Positions 33,659 through 44,693 of a stretch of 64,000 nucleotides of DNA are shown piece by piece. The notes under the pieces are model-generated. The model searched no databases. It saw only the letters and a list, made by a program, of their open reading frames with translations, and was not told the DNA's origin. Numbering within the stretch: position 1 is the stretch's first letter; the number at the start of each line of letters is the position of its first letter. This stretch comes from Zygaena filipendulae. Its lineage: Eukaryota; Arthropoda; Insecta; Lepidoptera; Zygaenidae. Where the stretch lies: contig OU015654.1 of the NCBI GenBank assembly GCA_907165275.2, positions 7,519,501-7,583,500 on the forward strand, in the 5' to 3' direction. The position numbers were made by a program, and so were the translations under genes.

Positions 33659-34493
33659 TATAGCGCATATATTTATTTATTTATGCGCTATATATTATAT
33701 TTTTATTTTTTATTTATCTAATAGATAGATAAATAGGTATATTGCTTATGGTGTGCAATTCTTTTATTTCATATACAGGTACAGATTATTAGGTATCAAA
33801 ATAAGCCTGAGACTCCTTTGACCATTATGTATTAACTATTCCTCGTTGTGTCGGATTTGGCCATCCACTACATGAACTACTTACCCATACTTATTTACTA
33901 TTCTGAGCCCATACTAATGTTAAACAGTTGAACATTTGTTTAACAACCGATAAGATAAATGAGATATAGATAATTAGATATACCTACTTGCTTGTTATCT
34001 ACGGAATTGAGTAAGTATATTATATTTAGATATCTTATCAATTGTGCAAAATTGCTTATTAAATAGAGATAATTGAGATGAGAGTTGAGACTAGGATGAC
34101 GTGTTGTGGTCGCTGTGAAGAATTTCAGAGAATACCCAGGTCATAGCTCAGACGAATCGTCCGAGGGTCATAGATTCAAAGCCAGAATGAACAAACCACA
34201 GGCGAGTCTTTATGATTGAGAAACATACAATATGACTGATACTTTCGTGATATGGTTTAGGCAAGGATAATAATATGTATACCTACTAAAACCATGGTAT
34301 GGTAGTTATAGGCACTGCACAGTGCACAGTGTTAACGTTTTGAGGTCATACATGGGTACATACGTTTCTTTATTATTTTATTAGTATCATGATTTTTTTT
34401 AGGTATATTGTTTCACACTATATCTTATAGAGTTTTGTTTATAATAAATATAGTATTTACCTACATAAAATTGTTGTTATTTAGTTTACGTTA
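33659..34493. other. Non-coding AT-rich stretch
   Basis: Nothing supportable. 33675-33740 is nearly pure A/T with TATTTAT runs. Confidence 0.35.
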
Positions 34494-34683
34494 TCTTAAT
34501 ATATATAAATCACGTGTCACGTTTGTCCGCGATGGACTCCGAAACTACTGAACGGATTTTGATAAAATTTTAGGGAACAGCTAATCACCGTAAACTACTG
34601 TCAGGGTACAAAGAAGGACATATTTCCGCAACCTCCGCAGGAACTCCGAAATTGCCGCGGATGAAATCGCGAGGTACAGCTAG
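34494..34683 (+). mobile_element. Helitron, ATCACGTGTCACG subfamily
   Basis: Starts TCTTAATATATATAAATCACG and ends GGTACAGCTAG then T. It shares CCGCGATGGACTCCGA and GAACGGATTTTGATAAAATTTT with 42128-42383, relative to which it carries an internal deletion. Confidence 0.78.
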
Positions 34684-34789
34684 TATTATTATGTAATTAA
34701 TGTACCTACATAATATTTTGCCTCAGTCTTTGTATTTATTTTAGTTTTTAGTAAGCGCCTATTATGGTTTAGTTTTGAATTAATATCCT

Positions 34790-34895
34790 TATGTATTATA
34801 AATGCGAAAGTGAGTTTGTTTGTTTGTTACGCTTTCACACCTTAACATGCTCATCCGTTCATCATGAATTCTGTATCTCTCTACTTTTAAGTTAA
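34790..34895 (+). mobile_element. Helitron 5' fragment
   Basis: TATTATAAATGCGAAAGTGAG, the GTTTGTTTGTTACGCTTTCAC block and CATCATGAA match the 5' half of the Lep1-like copies. The GC-rich end is lacking. Confidence 0.55.
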
Positions 34896-35335
34896 TAATA
34901 TGTTCAACTTTTTTAGTGCAATACGAGAACAGAGGCCGAATTAGAGTGTTAAATAAAAATGTATGTATAGTATAAAGGCCTACTATCGAGGAATATAACA
35001 GTTAAAAATATATTCCGAACGAGCTCCTTCAAAATCCCCATTTTCAAGTATCGGCGACTAATGAGAGTAAAGGTACTCATGGGTGCCTATCTAAATTTGA
35101 TTTTATAAGTTAGTTTGTTCTTTTTCTTGAAATAATTTTATATAAATTGTTGTTTGTACATTTGCTATTTAACCTTACCTTTGTTTTGAGATTGATGTTA
35201 ATGAAAAAAGTTCCAGTTACCTGGAGCACCAGACGTGTAAAGAGGTGTCAACAATGATACTTATAATATCATTTGGTGTCATTCAAAGATATTTAAGTAA
35301 TAATACTTTTAATATCATTGGTGTCAAGAGCGTAA

Positions 35336-36010
35336 GGGCCCCCGCGCATTAGGCGGCCAGGTCGCGCGACCAAACCGCATGACCTGGCCGCCGTAGCTGC
35401 GATTCATCTGCGACCACGTAGCGACCACATTTTGTCAGTTGAGTTCACATCGTGCTCAGAAATGGACGTCGAAGAAGGAATTATTGTTGCACTGATTTTA
35501 TTATTACAAAAGCGAAAGAAAAAAAGAACAAAAAACAAATTTTGGATTCACCCATTGTTACGGAATAGGCTTACAAAAGGAATATATCATACATACTTTC
35601 CAGACGTATTGCAATATGAAGATAAATTTTTTAACTATATGAGAATGTCTAAAAAAACTTTTTACGAGATCTTGAATGTTCTAAAACCACATATTACTGG
35701 ATTCAGCCCATTTCGGGAGTGCATCTCTGCTGAAGAAAAATTGTATCGAACATCCTGTATCCACAAAACACGTGTGGCCGCTGCGACCAGTGCGCGCACA
35801 CTGATCTCAAATGGTGAAAAATGGTGAATCTCGTTGGTCGCGGCGGCTAACTGGCCGCGTGTTGAGTCGCGATGTTTCTGCTGGCCGCGCGGCCAGTACG
35901 TGGTCGCTGGCCGCTGGTCGCCTAGTGCGCGCACTTGCATATGTCACCGAAGAAATAGTTGGCCGCAGCGACCTGGCCGCGCGACCTGGCCGCCTAATGC
36001 GCGGGGGCAC
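35336..36010 (+). mobile_element. PIF/Harbinger element, internally deleted
   Basis: Ends are GGGCCCCCGCGCATTAGG and the reverse complement GTGCCCCCGCGCATTAGG, with inverted repeats continuing through CGGCCAGGTCGCGCG (about 35 bp). TAA lies at 35333-35335 and 36011-36013, the 3-bp TWA duplication of the superfamily. The left half holds a truncated nuclease ORF. The right half is GC-rich, with many TGGCCGC/TGGTCGC words that may be subterminal transposase sites. Confidence 0.88.
35462..35827 (+). pseudogene. Truncated Harbinger transposase N-terminus
   Basis: The ATG at 35462 starts MDVEEGIIVALILLLQKRKK, followed by FWIHPLLRNRLTKGIYHTYFPDVL and KFFNYMRMSKKTFYEILNVL, the conserved opening of HARBI1-like nucleases. 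After ISAEEKLYRTS (about residue 98) similarity stops, and the frame runs on into the GC-rich terminal region to a stop at 35827. The DDE catalytic domain is deleted, so the product would be inactive. About 121 codons are open. Confidence 0.85.
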
Positions 36011-36013
36011 TAA

Positions 36014-37575
36014 ATGCGTAAATGACACTACGTACGACTCCACAGTCGGCTCTCTGCGTCGGCGACGGGTGTACCTACGTATCATTAGATATAACTTTAG
36101 AGTCTGTTAACTGAAGACATTGAAAAAAAAAAGTACTCGTACCTACATGTATCAGCAAAAACTAAAACAATGATTTTGGAATTTCTGGTCGTTCTGTATG
36201 TTTGTACATATATACAGCATGTAAAAACTCTAGAGAACGTAAAAATTGATAGAGTTTTCGCAGTTTTCTTTCCTATGGTACAATTCAAAACATTGGCATT
36301 GTAATTGCAATCGGTCGTTGGACTGCAAGGTAGATTGTTATGACAGTTTTTAGCTCAAAGAGTAAATTACCTAGTATACCACCTTGACGGTGACACCACG
36401 CGAGCGAAGCAGCGGTTAATAAATAGCTAATTAATAAAATACATATAAATTATAATATCCAACATTAGGAAAATATATAACTTTTTTTTGTTTAAGTATA
36501 AAGTTAATTGGCCGATTGCTTGCTTATTTTTCATTTTATGTTTGTTGTATTCAAGAAAGGGACGCCGCTCTCGTGGAACGTCCTCACGCAGCATCTCTTC
36601 TGTGTGTCTTGTATGCCTTTCATGAGTGATCAATAATAGCACGAATCTGTGGGCAATATCGTACCTTGTCTTAGGTATATACATATTATAAGCGAGAACA
36701 TTCGTGTATTAGATAGGTAGATTCATGAACACATTGACCACACAATGATAGAGTTGATGCATTTTACTGCCTCTATAGAAATAGCAGCATTTGAAGTCAC
36801 ACAATGGGCTCTTTCTATTGATTGCATGTTGCGTTTCATTGTACGGCTCACCCTATAACCCCAATTTGTATAGGTATAATGTGATAGAGTAGTTACTATG
36901 TCGACACCTACCTTATTGTCTATCGAAAGTAATAGTAGGTAGGTAAGTACTACAGAGTACAGACTACCAATATCGAAGTCCTGAACCTGAATCACTCACG
37001 TCAGTAACTTCTGTATAATATAACAAGTTGTGCTATAGACGTCACTTGCATGGGAGTACCGGGGGGGGGGGGAGACCTTGTTAACGTTGTCGATAAATAG
37101 AACTTTTGCCATTTGCAATACAATACATTTGCAATATAATAAATTACTTTCAAAATAGCTATTGTACCTACAATTAAAGATATAATATAAAAAATACTTA
37201 TTTTATTTATGTTTAGGTATATATTTGACTAGGTCCTTTTAAAAAATCGGGAAAGTATTTTAATGGCCACAAACCACAATAAATGAAAAAGTAGAGTAGT
37301 TTAAGTCTCTACTACAATCTATTCTAGCATTTAATTGTATTCAAAAGTACGGTTTTTAGAATATTCGTAAGCTTTCGAAACTAAATATTTAATGATCCAG
37401 CTAAAACGACGTTTCATGTCAATTAGATAATATAATTTCATCGATTAAACTATCGTTAATAATCAAAAGTTAGATATAAATAGAAAAAAAAACTTAAATC
37501 ATATTGTTTTTTTATAGCTTGTGGTTACAGTTTCACAGCACCAAGTGATTTCACACAGCCAATAAATCTACTTTA
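36014..37575. other. Non-coding stretch with a 12-G run
   Basis: No gene was supported. 37061-37072 is a run of twelve G, likely an assembly-sensitive spot. The minus-strand ORFs at 36427-36995 show no family resemblance. Confidence 0.35.
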
Positions 37576-37579
37576 TCTA

Positions 37580-37776
37580 TACCTACTAATACATATAAAG
37601 AGGATAATTTCATTTTTTGTTTGTTACGATTTAACTCAAAAACTACTGGACCGATTTCAAAAATTCTTTCACCGTAAGAAAGCTATATTATCCCTGAGTA
37701 ACATAGGCTATATTGTAATTCGGAATTCCCCCGGGAACTCCCACATTATCACGGCTGAAACCGCGCGGGACAGCTA
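37580..37776 (+). mobile_element. Helitron
   Basis: ACCTACTAATACATATAAAGAGG start, CTCAAAAACTACTGGACCGATTTC middle, and GGCTGAAACCGCGCGGGACAGCTAG end followed by T. Confidence 0.75.
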
Positions 37777-37779
37777 GTA

Positions 37780-37905
37780 TATTATAAAGAGGAAAAGTTT
37801 GTGAGTTTGTGAGGATTTTGAGGAGTAAGAGTGCCTAAATTAGGCTACTTTGTACTTCCTGCGGGAATTCCGAAACTCACACGGGTAAAACCGCGGAGTA
37901 GCTGT
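37780..37905 (+). mobile_element. Helitron fragment, tandem to the previous copy
   Basis: ATATTATAAAGAGGAAAAGTTTGTG and CTGCGGGAATTCCGAAACTCACACGGGTAAAACCGCGGAGTAGCTG lie immediately after the CTAG of the copy at 37580. The 3' end is mutated. Confidence 0.6.
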
Positions 37906-38009
37906 GTAAATTATAAACTAACTTATACTTCAAAGCGATAAAAAAAAATTTTAACTTTTAATGTCTACCGTATGTTTGATATTTCATGAATGATTCAAGT
38001 TATCCTTAC

Positions 38010-38206
38010 TTCCTTACTAATATTAAAGAAACGAAAGTGAGTTTGTTTGTTTGTTTGTCACGATTTCACGCCTCAACGGCTCAACGGATCATCATGAAAT
38101 TTTGCATACACGTTGTCAGGGATGCAGAGAAGGACATATTGTTTTTTATACCGGAATTCCCGGGGGAACTCAAAAATTGACGGGGGGAAACCGTGGGGAA
38201 CAGCTA
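38010..38206 (+). mobile_element. Non-autonomous Helitron (Lep1-like)
   Basis: TTCCTTACTAATATTAAAGAAACG start, ATCATCATGAAATTTTGCAT middle, GGGAAACCGTGGGGAACAGCTAG end followed by T. The ORF across it is read-through of the repeat. Confidence 0.8.
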
Positions 38207-39004
38207 GTTTTAGTTTAAATTCTTCTATACAATGATATTACCTATACAATCGAAATTTATGTTTATTGGATTATATTGTGTAGTTGGTGAGGTGACAGGT
38301 GGATTGCAGCGAGTTTCAGCCAGCCAGTGGCAGTGAATACCAGAGGTGCGGAGCAAGTTTATTAGCATTTATACATATTAACCCTTTAGAGAACAGATTC
38401 AATAAAATTAGTAAACAGCTTTAACGAATTCAAATAATGCAAACAATGTTCTGTTGAAGACCATTGTTGTCACAACTAATAGATCTTCCAAAAAGCGCCA
38501 ACAAAGAATTCTTTATACACCAGTCAGTTATTATTTGGGTTTTGAATAAGCTTTTGTTATGATTTTAATCTAGGTATAGGTTTCTATGTATTTTATCTAT
38601 CTATCCATAAAAGTAAAACACCATACACACAAAATCCCCAAAATACGTGGCAGGCATAGGCACCTATGCCTTAAAGCTTATAAACTACAATTTTCTTTTT
38701 AAATTTCTTTCTATGAAGAGGTAAAAAAACGGGGTTTTGTTCGTTGCTATTTTTTGACGCATTAAAGATTGTACTTTTAATAAAACGTAATCTTAAAAGC
38801 AAGGTCATTGCAATGGTTCTGACGTAAAGATATCTAAACCCTAATTAACGTATAATTAACCTAAGGGTAAAGAAAATAAATTAAGAATAATAATATAAGT
38901 ACCTAAGGTGCCTTTAAATATGTAGGTATAGGTAGACAGTAAATATGCCTAAAAGCCAAAATGAGATAAGCGACAATTTTTTGCGCAGGTTATCATTTTA
39001 CTAC
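38207..39004. other. Non-coding AT-rich stretch
   Basis: Nothing supportable was seen. Confidence 0.35.
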
Positions 39005-39009
39005 ATATA

Positions 39010-39713
39010 TTATAAAACAAAGTCCTTCACCGCGTCTGTCGGTCTGTTTGTGATAAACTCAGAAACTACTCAACGGATTTCGCGGTTTTCACCAATAGAT
39101 AGAGTGATTCATTAGATTCAAGAAGGTTTAGGTATATAATTTGTCGAAGGTTTGTGTAAATTGTTTGAAATATAACGATATTTGTTGTAAGTGTAAAAAA
39201 GTACTTTGTCACGCTTTCACGCCTTAACTACTCAACCGATTGTCTTGAATTTTCGCATACCTTCTATATGTACCCATGTTGACAATTCAAGGGTACAAAA
39301 TTCTAGGGACATATAGAAAAAGATAGAGTACTTTATGCTTGAATTCCTGCGGGATCTCCGAAATTAACGCCGTTGAAACCGCTAGTCCTTATTATAAATG
39401 CGAAAGTGGAGTTTATTTGTTACGCTTTCACACCCTAACGGCTCGACCGATCATCATGAAATTTTGCCTACACGTTGTCGAAGGTACAGAAAAGGAAATA
39501 GGGTACTCTGATCCCGGAATTCCCGAGGGATCTCCGAGATTACCGTGAGGAACAGCTAGTAACATTATAAATGTGACGTTTTCACTCCCCACTACCTACT
39601 CTACCGATCATTATAAAATTTTGCATACGTGTTGTTAGGAGTACAGAAAAGGGTATTGGGTTTTTTTATCTCGGAATCCCCGCGGGAACACCAAAACCGC
39701 GGGGAACAGCTGG
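39010..39713 (+). mobile_element. Cluster of four Helitron copies, head to tail
   Basis: A 5' fragment of the AACAAAGTC subfamily (39010-39120) is followed by a copy ending CTAG at 39385, a Lep1-like copy at 39388-39558, and another at 39562-39713 ending CAGCTGGT. Successive copies abut within 2-4 bp of each other's CTAG ends. Confidence 0.7.
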
Positions 39714-41028
39714 TACAGATTCTGAACATATAGGTATTTAAAAAAAAAATCTTATTTATTTTATGCATTAAGCGATGCAGATTCCATTTCTAACACTTTA
39801 AAGTTTTGAAATATCTACAAAATTGACGAAACAATAGTCTGGACACAACGTTTCAATCGTGTATATTTTTCACACAACCAAGTAATATGGTAATTTTGTT
39901 TTAAACCTTTTTCTGATAGAGATTTCTTCCATAAAAGTCCTGTCAAACTTTTAACAAAGTAATATTGCACAGCTCGAGTAAAAAGTATGAGCGTATATTT
40001 ATAGACCAGTCGTATATGCCTTTTTGTTCGACAAAGTGAGGAAGGAGTTCCAAACCAGGGATAATCAGTGTCATGGAAACTTGAACGTCAATATTGTAAA
40101 TAGAAAAAGTTTGTATGTTTGAACTAAACTTGAAAACTACTTAGTGAGCCGATTAGGATTTATTGGATGCGTTGTTTCATTTTATTCAATTGAATTATAT
40201 TGAAATGAAATTGAATCATTTGAATTTAATAAATTCAATAAAAATCCGTGTTTTCAGTCAATGAAAAATTAGTGTTTGGTAGGTACCTACTGCTTTTCTA
40301 CTTAACAACAGATGACGCTACGAGCGAAGCTCGGTCGCCCAGATTTAACAGTTTATGTGAATAAAATGCATATAGAAACAATACCTTTCATAGAAATCTG
40401 AAATCAAAAAAGTTAATATGTTGCTTCAAGCTATGCTTAATTTATCTGTGAAAGCCACATAAAAAACCGTTCAGTAGTTTCGGAGTTTAGCGTGAACAGA
40501 TAGATACAAAAAAAAATCTTTGGAATGAAAGTACTCTAAGCGGGCGTGGATATCGAAATCCGAAACTACGAAGATTAGCGAAAAATACTCAAAGTAGTCC
40601 CCAGGCTGAATTTGTTAAAAACTAACGGCCGCACTTTGTTTCAAAGATTATTTAATTTAAGTAAAGATTTTTAAAACAAAACTGCCGCAGACAGATACTT
40701 TCATTATTACATTATTACATTTCATAGTTAAGTGAACGTCTGAAAAAAAAAACTTTCTTACCCTAAACCCGTTGATTTCGAAAGAAAAGACGTCCTGGTT
40801 TTATTGCACCAATCGATTGTGACCCTTATCCTAATATTACAAGATGCGAATTTTTACTCCTCATAAATTTTAATACCCTTTTTATATCCCTCCTCTATAT
40901 GAAAAACGATTTTTAAGGAGATTAGTAAACTTCAAAAATTATTATAGAAAAGCGTTTCACGTGGGTGAAACAGCCCCTGCTGTTTTTGTGATGGGCGGCA
41001 AACAGCGGGGCACAGCTATCCTACTATA
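39714..41028. other. Non-coding stretch with repeat fragments
   Basis: 40295-40530 resembles a Helitron body (AAACCGTTCAGTAGTTTCGGAG). 40627-40700 shares ACGGCCGCACT and AAGTAAAGATTTT-AAAACAAAA with 17735-17810. No gene. Confidence 0.45.
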
Positions 41029-41226
41029 TCCTACTAATATTATAAATGTGAAAGTATGGATGTTTGGATGTTTGTTATTCAATCACGCAAAAACGGCTGA
41101 ACGGATTTGGATGAAATTTGGCATGCACGTTGTCAGAGGTACAGAGAAGGACATAGGGTACTTTTTATCCCGGAATTCCCGCGGGAACTTCGAAATTACC
41201 GCGGGTGAAACCGCGGGGAACAGCTA
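41029..41226 (+). mobile_element. Non-autonomous Helitron (Lep1-like), well preserved
   Basis: TCCTACTAATATTATAAATG start, GGAATTCCCGCGGGAACTTC block, 3' hairpin ACCGCGGGTGAAACCGCGG, and CAGCTAG then T. Best-preserved copy of the family in the window, and very close to 859-1056. Confidence 0.88.
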
Positions 41227-42127
41227 GTAGTATGTAAATTAAAATTAATACTGCTTATGTTTTGAAATCCTCAAAATTGCCACCAAATTGCAATTGTTTA
41301 ATTTATTAAACCTTGTTGCACACAATGGGGTTGTCTCATTGTCGGCCTTAATGTCATTGAATTCGAAGCCACTGTGGACAATGCATCTCTACATAATATA
41401 GTAGCGAGAAAGGCGTGTGAGACACCTCGCGATAAATGAATCAGCCACTCGAGTCGGCACTTTCCGTTTATTGTAAAGTACCTATATTGGTTAAGTAAGT
41501 AACTGTTGACCACTCACAATTCAAGTTTGTCGTAGGTATTATGAAAATAATACCTGTTTCCTACGGTTTCACCAGCCCTACTTTGGCAGTTTCCGAGGGA
41601 ACTCCGTGAAATCCTTTCTGAGCAGACTCCTACTCTCCGTGAAACACCTATCTTCTACTTACCAAATTTCAGCTTTATAATAATAGGTCACGTAGTTTTC
41701 GAGATTTCGTGTTTAGACACTAGACAGTAAGTTGAACCTTTAGTTGATGAATGGATGTGAGCATCTTCCACAGGTCTGGTCGAGTCGAAAGTTGGTATTC
41801 TGTTTAAATAATATTACCTACATACCTACTGAAGAGGAACATAGTAGACTTAAGCTGTCGGGAGATTTTAATTTTTTAAATTTATAACTATAGCTATGTT
41901 TACGAGTTTCTAAGAGCGTCGAATTCGTCTCATATTTAATTAATCTAGTTTCATTATAATATTTTTATTGCTCCATTAAATCTAGGGTCATTTAAGGGTA
42001 GAGATATTTATTTCTATGTATATATAATGTGCAATAAAGAATTAAATCAATTGATAAATAATATACTTAAAGTTTCGGCAAGTCATATGAGTTTTTATTA
42101 AAAACCATAATCTTATTTTCTCTTAAT
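41227..42127. other. Non-coding stretch
   Basis: 41540-41740 has weak minus-strand Helitron features (GTTTCCTACGGTTTCACC; CAGTTTCCGAGGGAACTCCG). The remainder holds nothing I can support. Confidence 0.4.
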
Positions 42128-42383
42128 CTTAATATATATAAATCACGTGTCACGTTGTTTGTCCGCGATGGACTCCGATACTACTGAACGGATTTTGATA
42201 AAATTTTGTAACCATTTATAATACGGTCCAACTTAAAAGAGTTAGTTTTTATATCGGAATTCCCGCGGGAACTCCGGAATTAATGCAGGGAACTGCTTAT
42301 CACCGTAAACTACAGCACTTTTTTCCCGGAATTACCGCGGGAACTCCGAAATTACTGCGGATGAAATCGCGGGGTACAGCTAG
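42128..42383 (+). mobile_element. Helitron, ATCACGTGTCACG subfamily
   Basis: CTTAATATATATAAATCACGTG start and GGTACAGCTAG end followed by T. The GAATTCCCGCGGGAACTCCG block occurs twice in variant form, so an internal duplication is likely. Pair of 34494-34683. Confidence 0.8.
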
Positions 42384-42804
42384 TAATAATAATAAAATAA
42401 CGCAGTTCATCACGAAATTCCTAATATTCGTTTAGTTCGAGTATTTTACAAATGAAAAACGGATAACTATTGTATTTACTTTATCAACCCATTAATCGAG
42501 ATTATGAGCAGTCTCGACTGCACAAAGTTATTATTACACAAGTTTTGTGTACATACATTACGTGATGGTAGCGCACACGATGCTCGCCCAACGAAATTTG
42601 ACAGTCACGCGCGCGCCGACTCTACTTAAACATACTTATAAACAAAATTTGAAGTGTCTGTTTGTTATGTCAAAATCAGCTTTTTAGTAAATACATGTGA
42701 AAGTAGGTGACTAGGTGCATACTTTATAAATATTTTTTTAAACTATAACTTTATAATATTTTTGGTTTTTAATAACAAAAAAAAACAATTCTTAAAAAAA
42801 ATTC

Positions 42805-42977
42805 TTATTTTGGTCTGTTCGGCTGTTTGTTCGTTGTTCTGAAATGGTCGACTGATTTTGACGGAACTTTCACCGGCATATAGCTAATTTTATTAGGAGG
42901 ATCTTAGGCTACTTTTATAAGAGTTTATGCAGGGCCAATTCGAAACTAACGCGGGACAAAACCCTGGGGCACAGCTA
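42805..42977 (+). mobile_element. Helitron, degenerate
   Basis: GGTCTGTTCGGCTGTTTGTTCG, ATGGTCGACTGATTTTGACGG and AACGCGGGACAAAACCCTGGGGCACAGCTAG. The layout fits the 14845 copy. Confidence 0.65.
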
Positions 42978-43324
42978 GTCTAACAATAAGTTTGTTATAG
43001 TGCTGTTGTTAATATCGCTAACATCTGCACATTTAGCAGCAACAATGTCTGCCCTTTACACTTCATATTTTATGTTCAATAAAATATTTTACGTTCGACT
43101 TGTTTATGTTTTGTATTATAAACTAGCTGGTGCCCGCGTGAGTTTTGGAATTACCGCAGTAACTATTTACGTTAGAAATCTTTGTGAATGTACGCAGAAT
43201 AACCCGTCAAAGTTTCATCACAATCGGATTAATGGTTTAGGTACCAGTGTAAATATTTCTTGATTTATGTTAAAAAAAATTTTATATTTATAATGTAATG
43301 GGAGTTTTAGCTGTTTAACTACAT

Positions 43325-43526
43325 AAGTAGTATAAACCAAAGTAACTTCCAGCTGTCTGTCTGTCCCTGTATATGCTTAGATCTTTAAAACTACGCAACG
43401 GATTTTAATGAGGTTTTTTTTAATAGATAGAGTGATTCAAGAGGAAGAATTATATGTAATAGTTTATTCTGGAATTTCTGCAGTAACTCCGAAATTACCG
43501 TGGGTGAAACCGCGGGGCACAGCTAG
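43325..43526 (+). mobile_element. Helitron, AACCAAAGTAACTTCC subfamily
   Basis: TAGTATAAACCAAAGTAACTTCCAGC start, TCTTTAAAACTACGCAACGG and ATAGATAGAGTGATTCAAGAGG middle, and GTGAAACCGCGGGGCACAGCTAG end. Relatives at 25575 and 39010. Confidence 0.8.
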
Positions 43527-43559
43527 TATTTAAAATTTTAAAATTTGACAATATAAAAA

Positions 43560-43615
43560 CATACATACAGCCGAATGCAGAACCTCCTCCTTTTTGAATA
43601 TCGGTTGAAAATAAT
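43560..43615 (-). repeat. Terminal fragment of the AACCGACTTCC composite family
   Basis: CATACAGCCGAATGCAGAACCTCCTCC-TTTTTGAATATCGGTTGAAAA is a diverged copy of the end of composite copy A (8820-8866). Confidence 0.55.
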
Positions 43616-44170
43616 ATTTACTGACAATGTAATGTCTTTGATTACGTGAAATATATTTTAACTATGAATGGTATAATTATAAGCATTACGTTTTAATGTT
43701 AGGTAACATTAGAAGGTTAGAAGGTGTCCATACACATTAGAAGTTATAATTCTTTAATTTAATTATGTCAAGTTTATTGTTCATCTCGAGTCCAATGGGT
43801 ATTTGGGAAACATTATTATTATGTATCTACTACCTAAGTCACTGTCTCTTGAGACGACAAGACGAAAGGTTTTCCATTAAACGTAGAATGTGAACTTTGA
43901 AAGGTATCTACTACCAATGATAAATACTTGTTTACAGTATCATTGGGTAGGTAGGTACCTACCTGAGGTACCTATACTACTCTCTGCCTAGCGCTCAGGA
44001 AGACATTATGACATCATGACTTTATATATTTTCAGTTTATTTACTTAGACTTCTCATGTTTACATTTTATTGTACAAAACGGAAGCAATATAAATTAAAT
44101 TTATTATCTTTTTCTGTAAATATAAAACAGAACCGTGACTAACCGTGACCAAAAAGAATATAATTACTGT

Positions 44171-44403
44171 TGTAGTGTTCACCATCACTACAGCAAACCT
44201 CACTAGTGTATGGGTTTATTGTTGACTCACTACTACTCCCAGATCCAAGCACACTGCACATGTCCGGCTCGCTTCGCGCTCAACAATAGACTGTCGTCGG
44301 GTGGCGTTGACAATCTTTATGTAGCCACACGATATTTCTTAATACCCTCTCTGAGGTACATGAGACAATGTATTATCTCTACTTAATAGATACAAACACT
44401 ACA
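44171..44403 (-). repeat. 3' LTR of the non-coding LTR element
   Basis: Identical by eye to 49546-49778. On the minus strand AATAAA (in CAACAATAAACCC) lies about 50 bp before the LTR end. Confidence 0.92.
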
Positions 44404-44416
44404 TCCCTTCCTTTTT
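44404..44416 (-). other. Polypurine tract
   Basis: Minus strand AAAAAGGAAGGGA directly abuts the 3' LTR, the expected position of the plus-strand DNA primer. Confidence 0.75.
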
Positions 44417-44439
44417 AACAAATTTTTAAACTTAACTTG

Positions 44440-44693
44440 ACAATCATTATTTATACGATCCACCCGATCCCACAGCAAGCCACCACTAGCCTGTGTCGTG
44501 GAAACAAAACAAACTCGGCAAACACCACACAGAATTACATCCTATTTATTATACAACAGATACACAAAGACACCAAGACCGGGAAGCGGAACCCTGCGCT
44601 CACCACACAAAGCGCACCTTCACCGGGAATCGAACCCGGAACCCAGAACCCCCCAGTGGGCAGGTACGGCGACTCACTACGCCAATCTGGTCG
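44440..44693 (-). mobile_element. tRNA-derived SINE inside the LTR element
   Basis: Minus strand: GACCAGATTGGCGTAGTGAG (A-box side), GGTTCGATTCCCGGTGAAGG (B box), the GTGAGCGCAGGGTTCCGCTTCC body, and TTTCCACGACACAGGCTAG. It matches the 57035 SINE but is richer in GC. It lies close to the 3' LTR, in the same orientation as the element. Confidence 0.82.

Noticed and set aside
37061..37072. A functional G-quadruplex
   Set aside because: It is a single homopolymer of twelve G without neighbouring G-runs; sequencing or assembly uncertainty is as likely.
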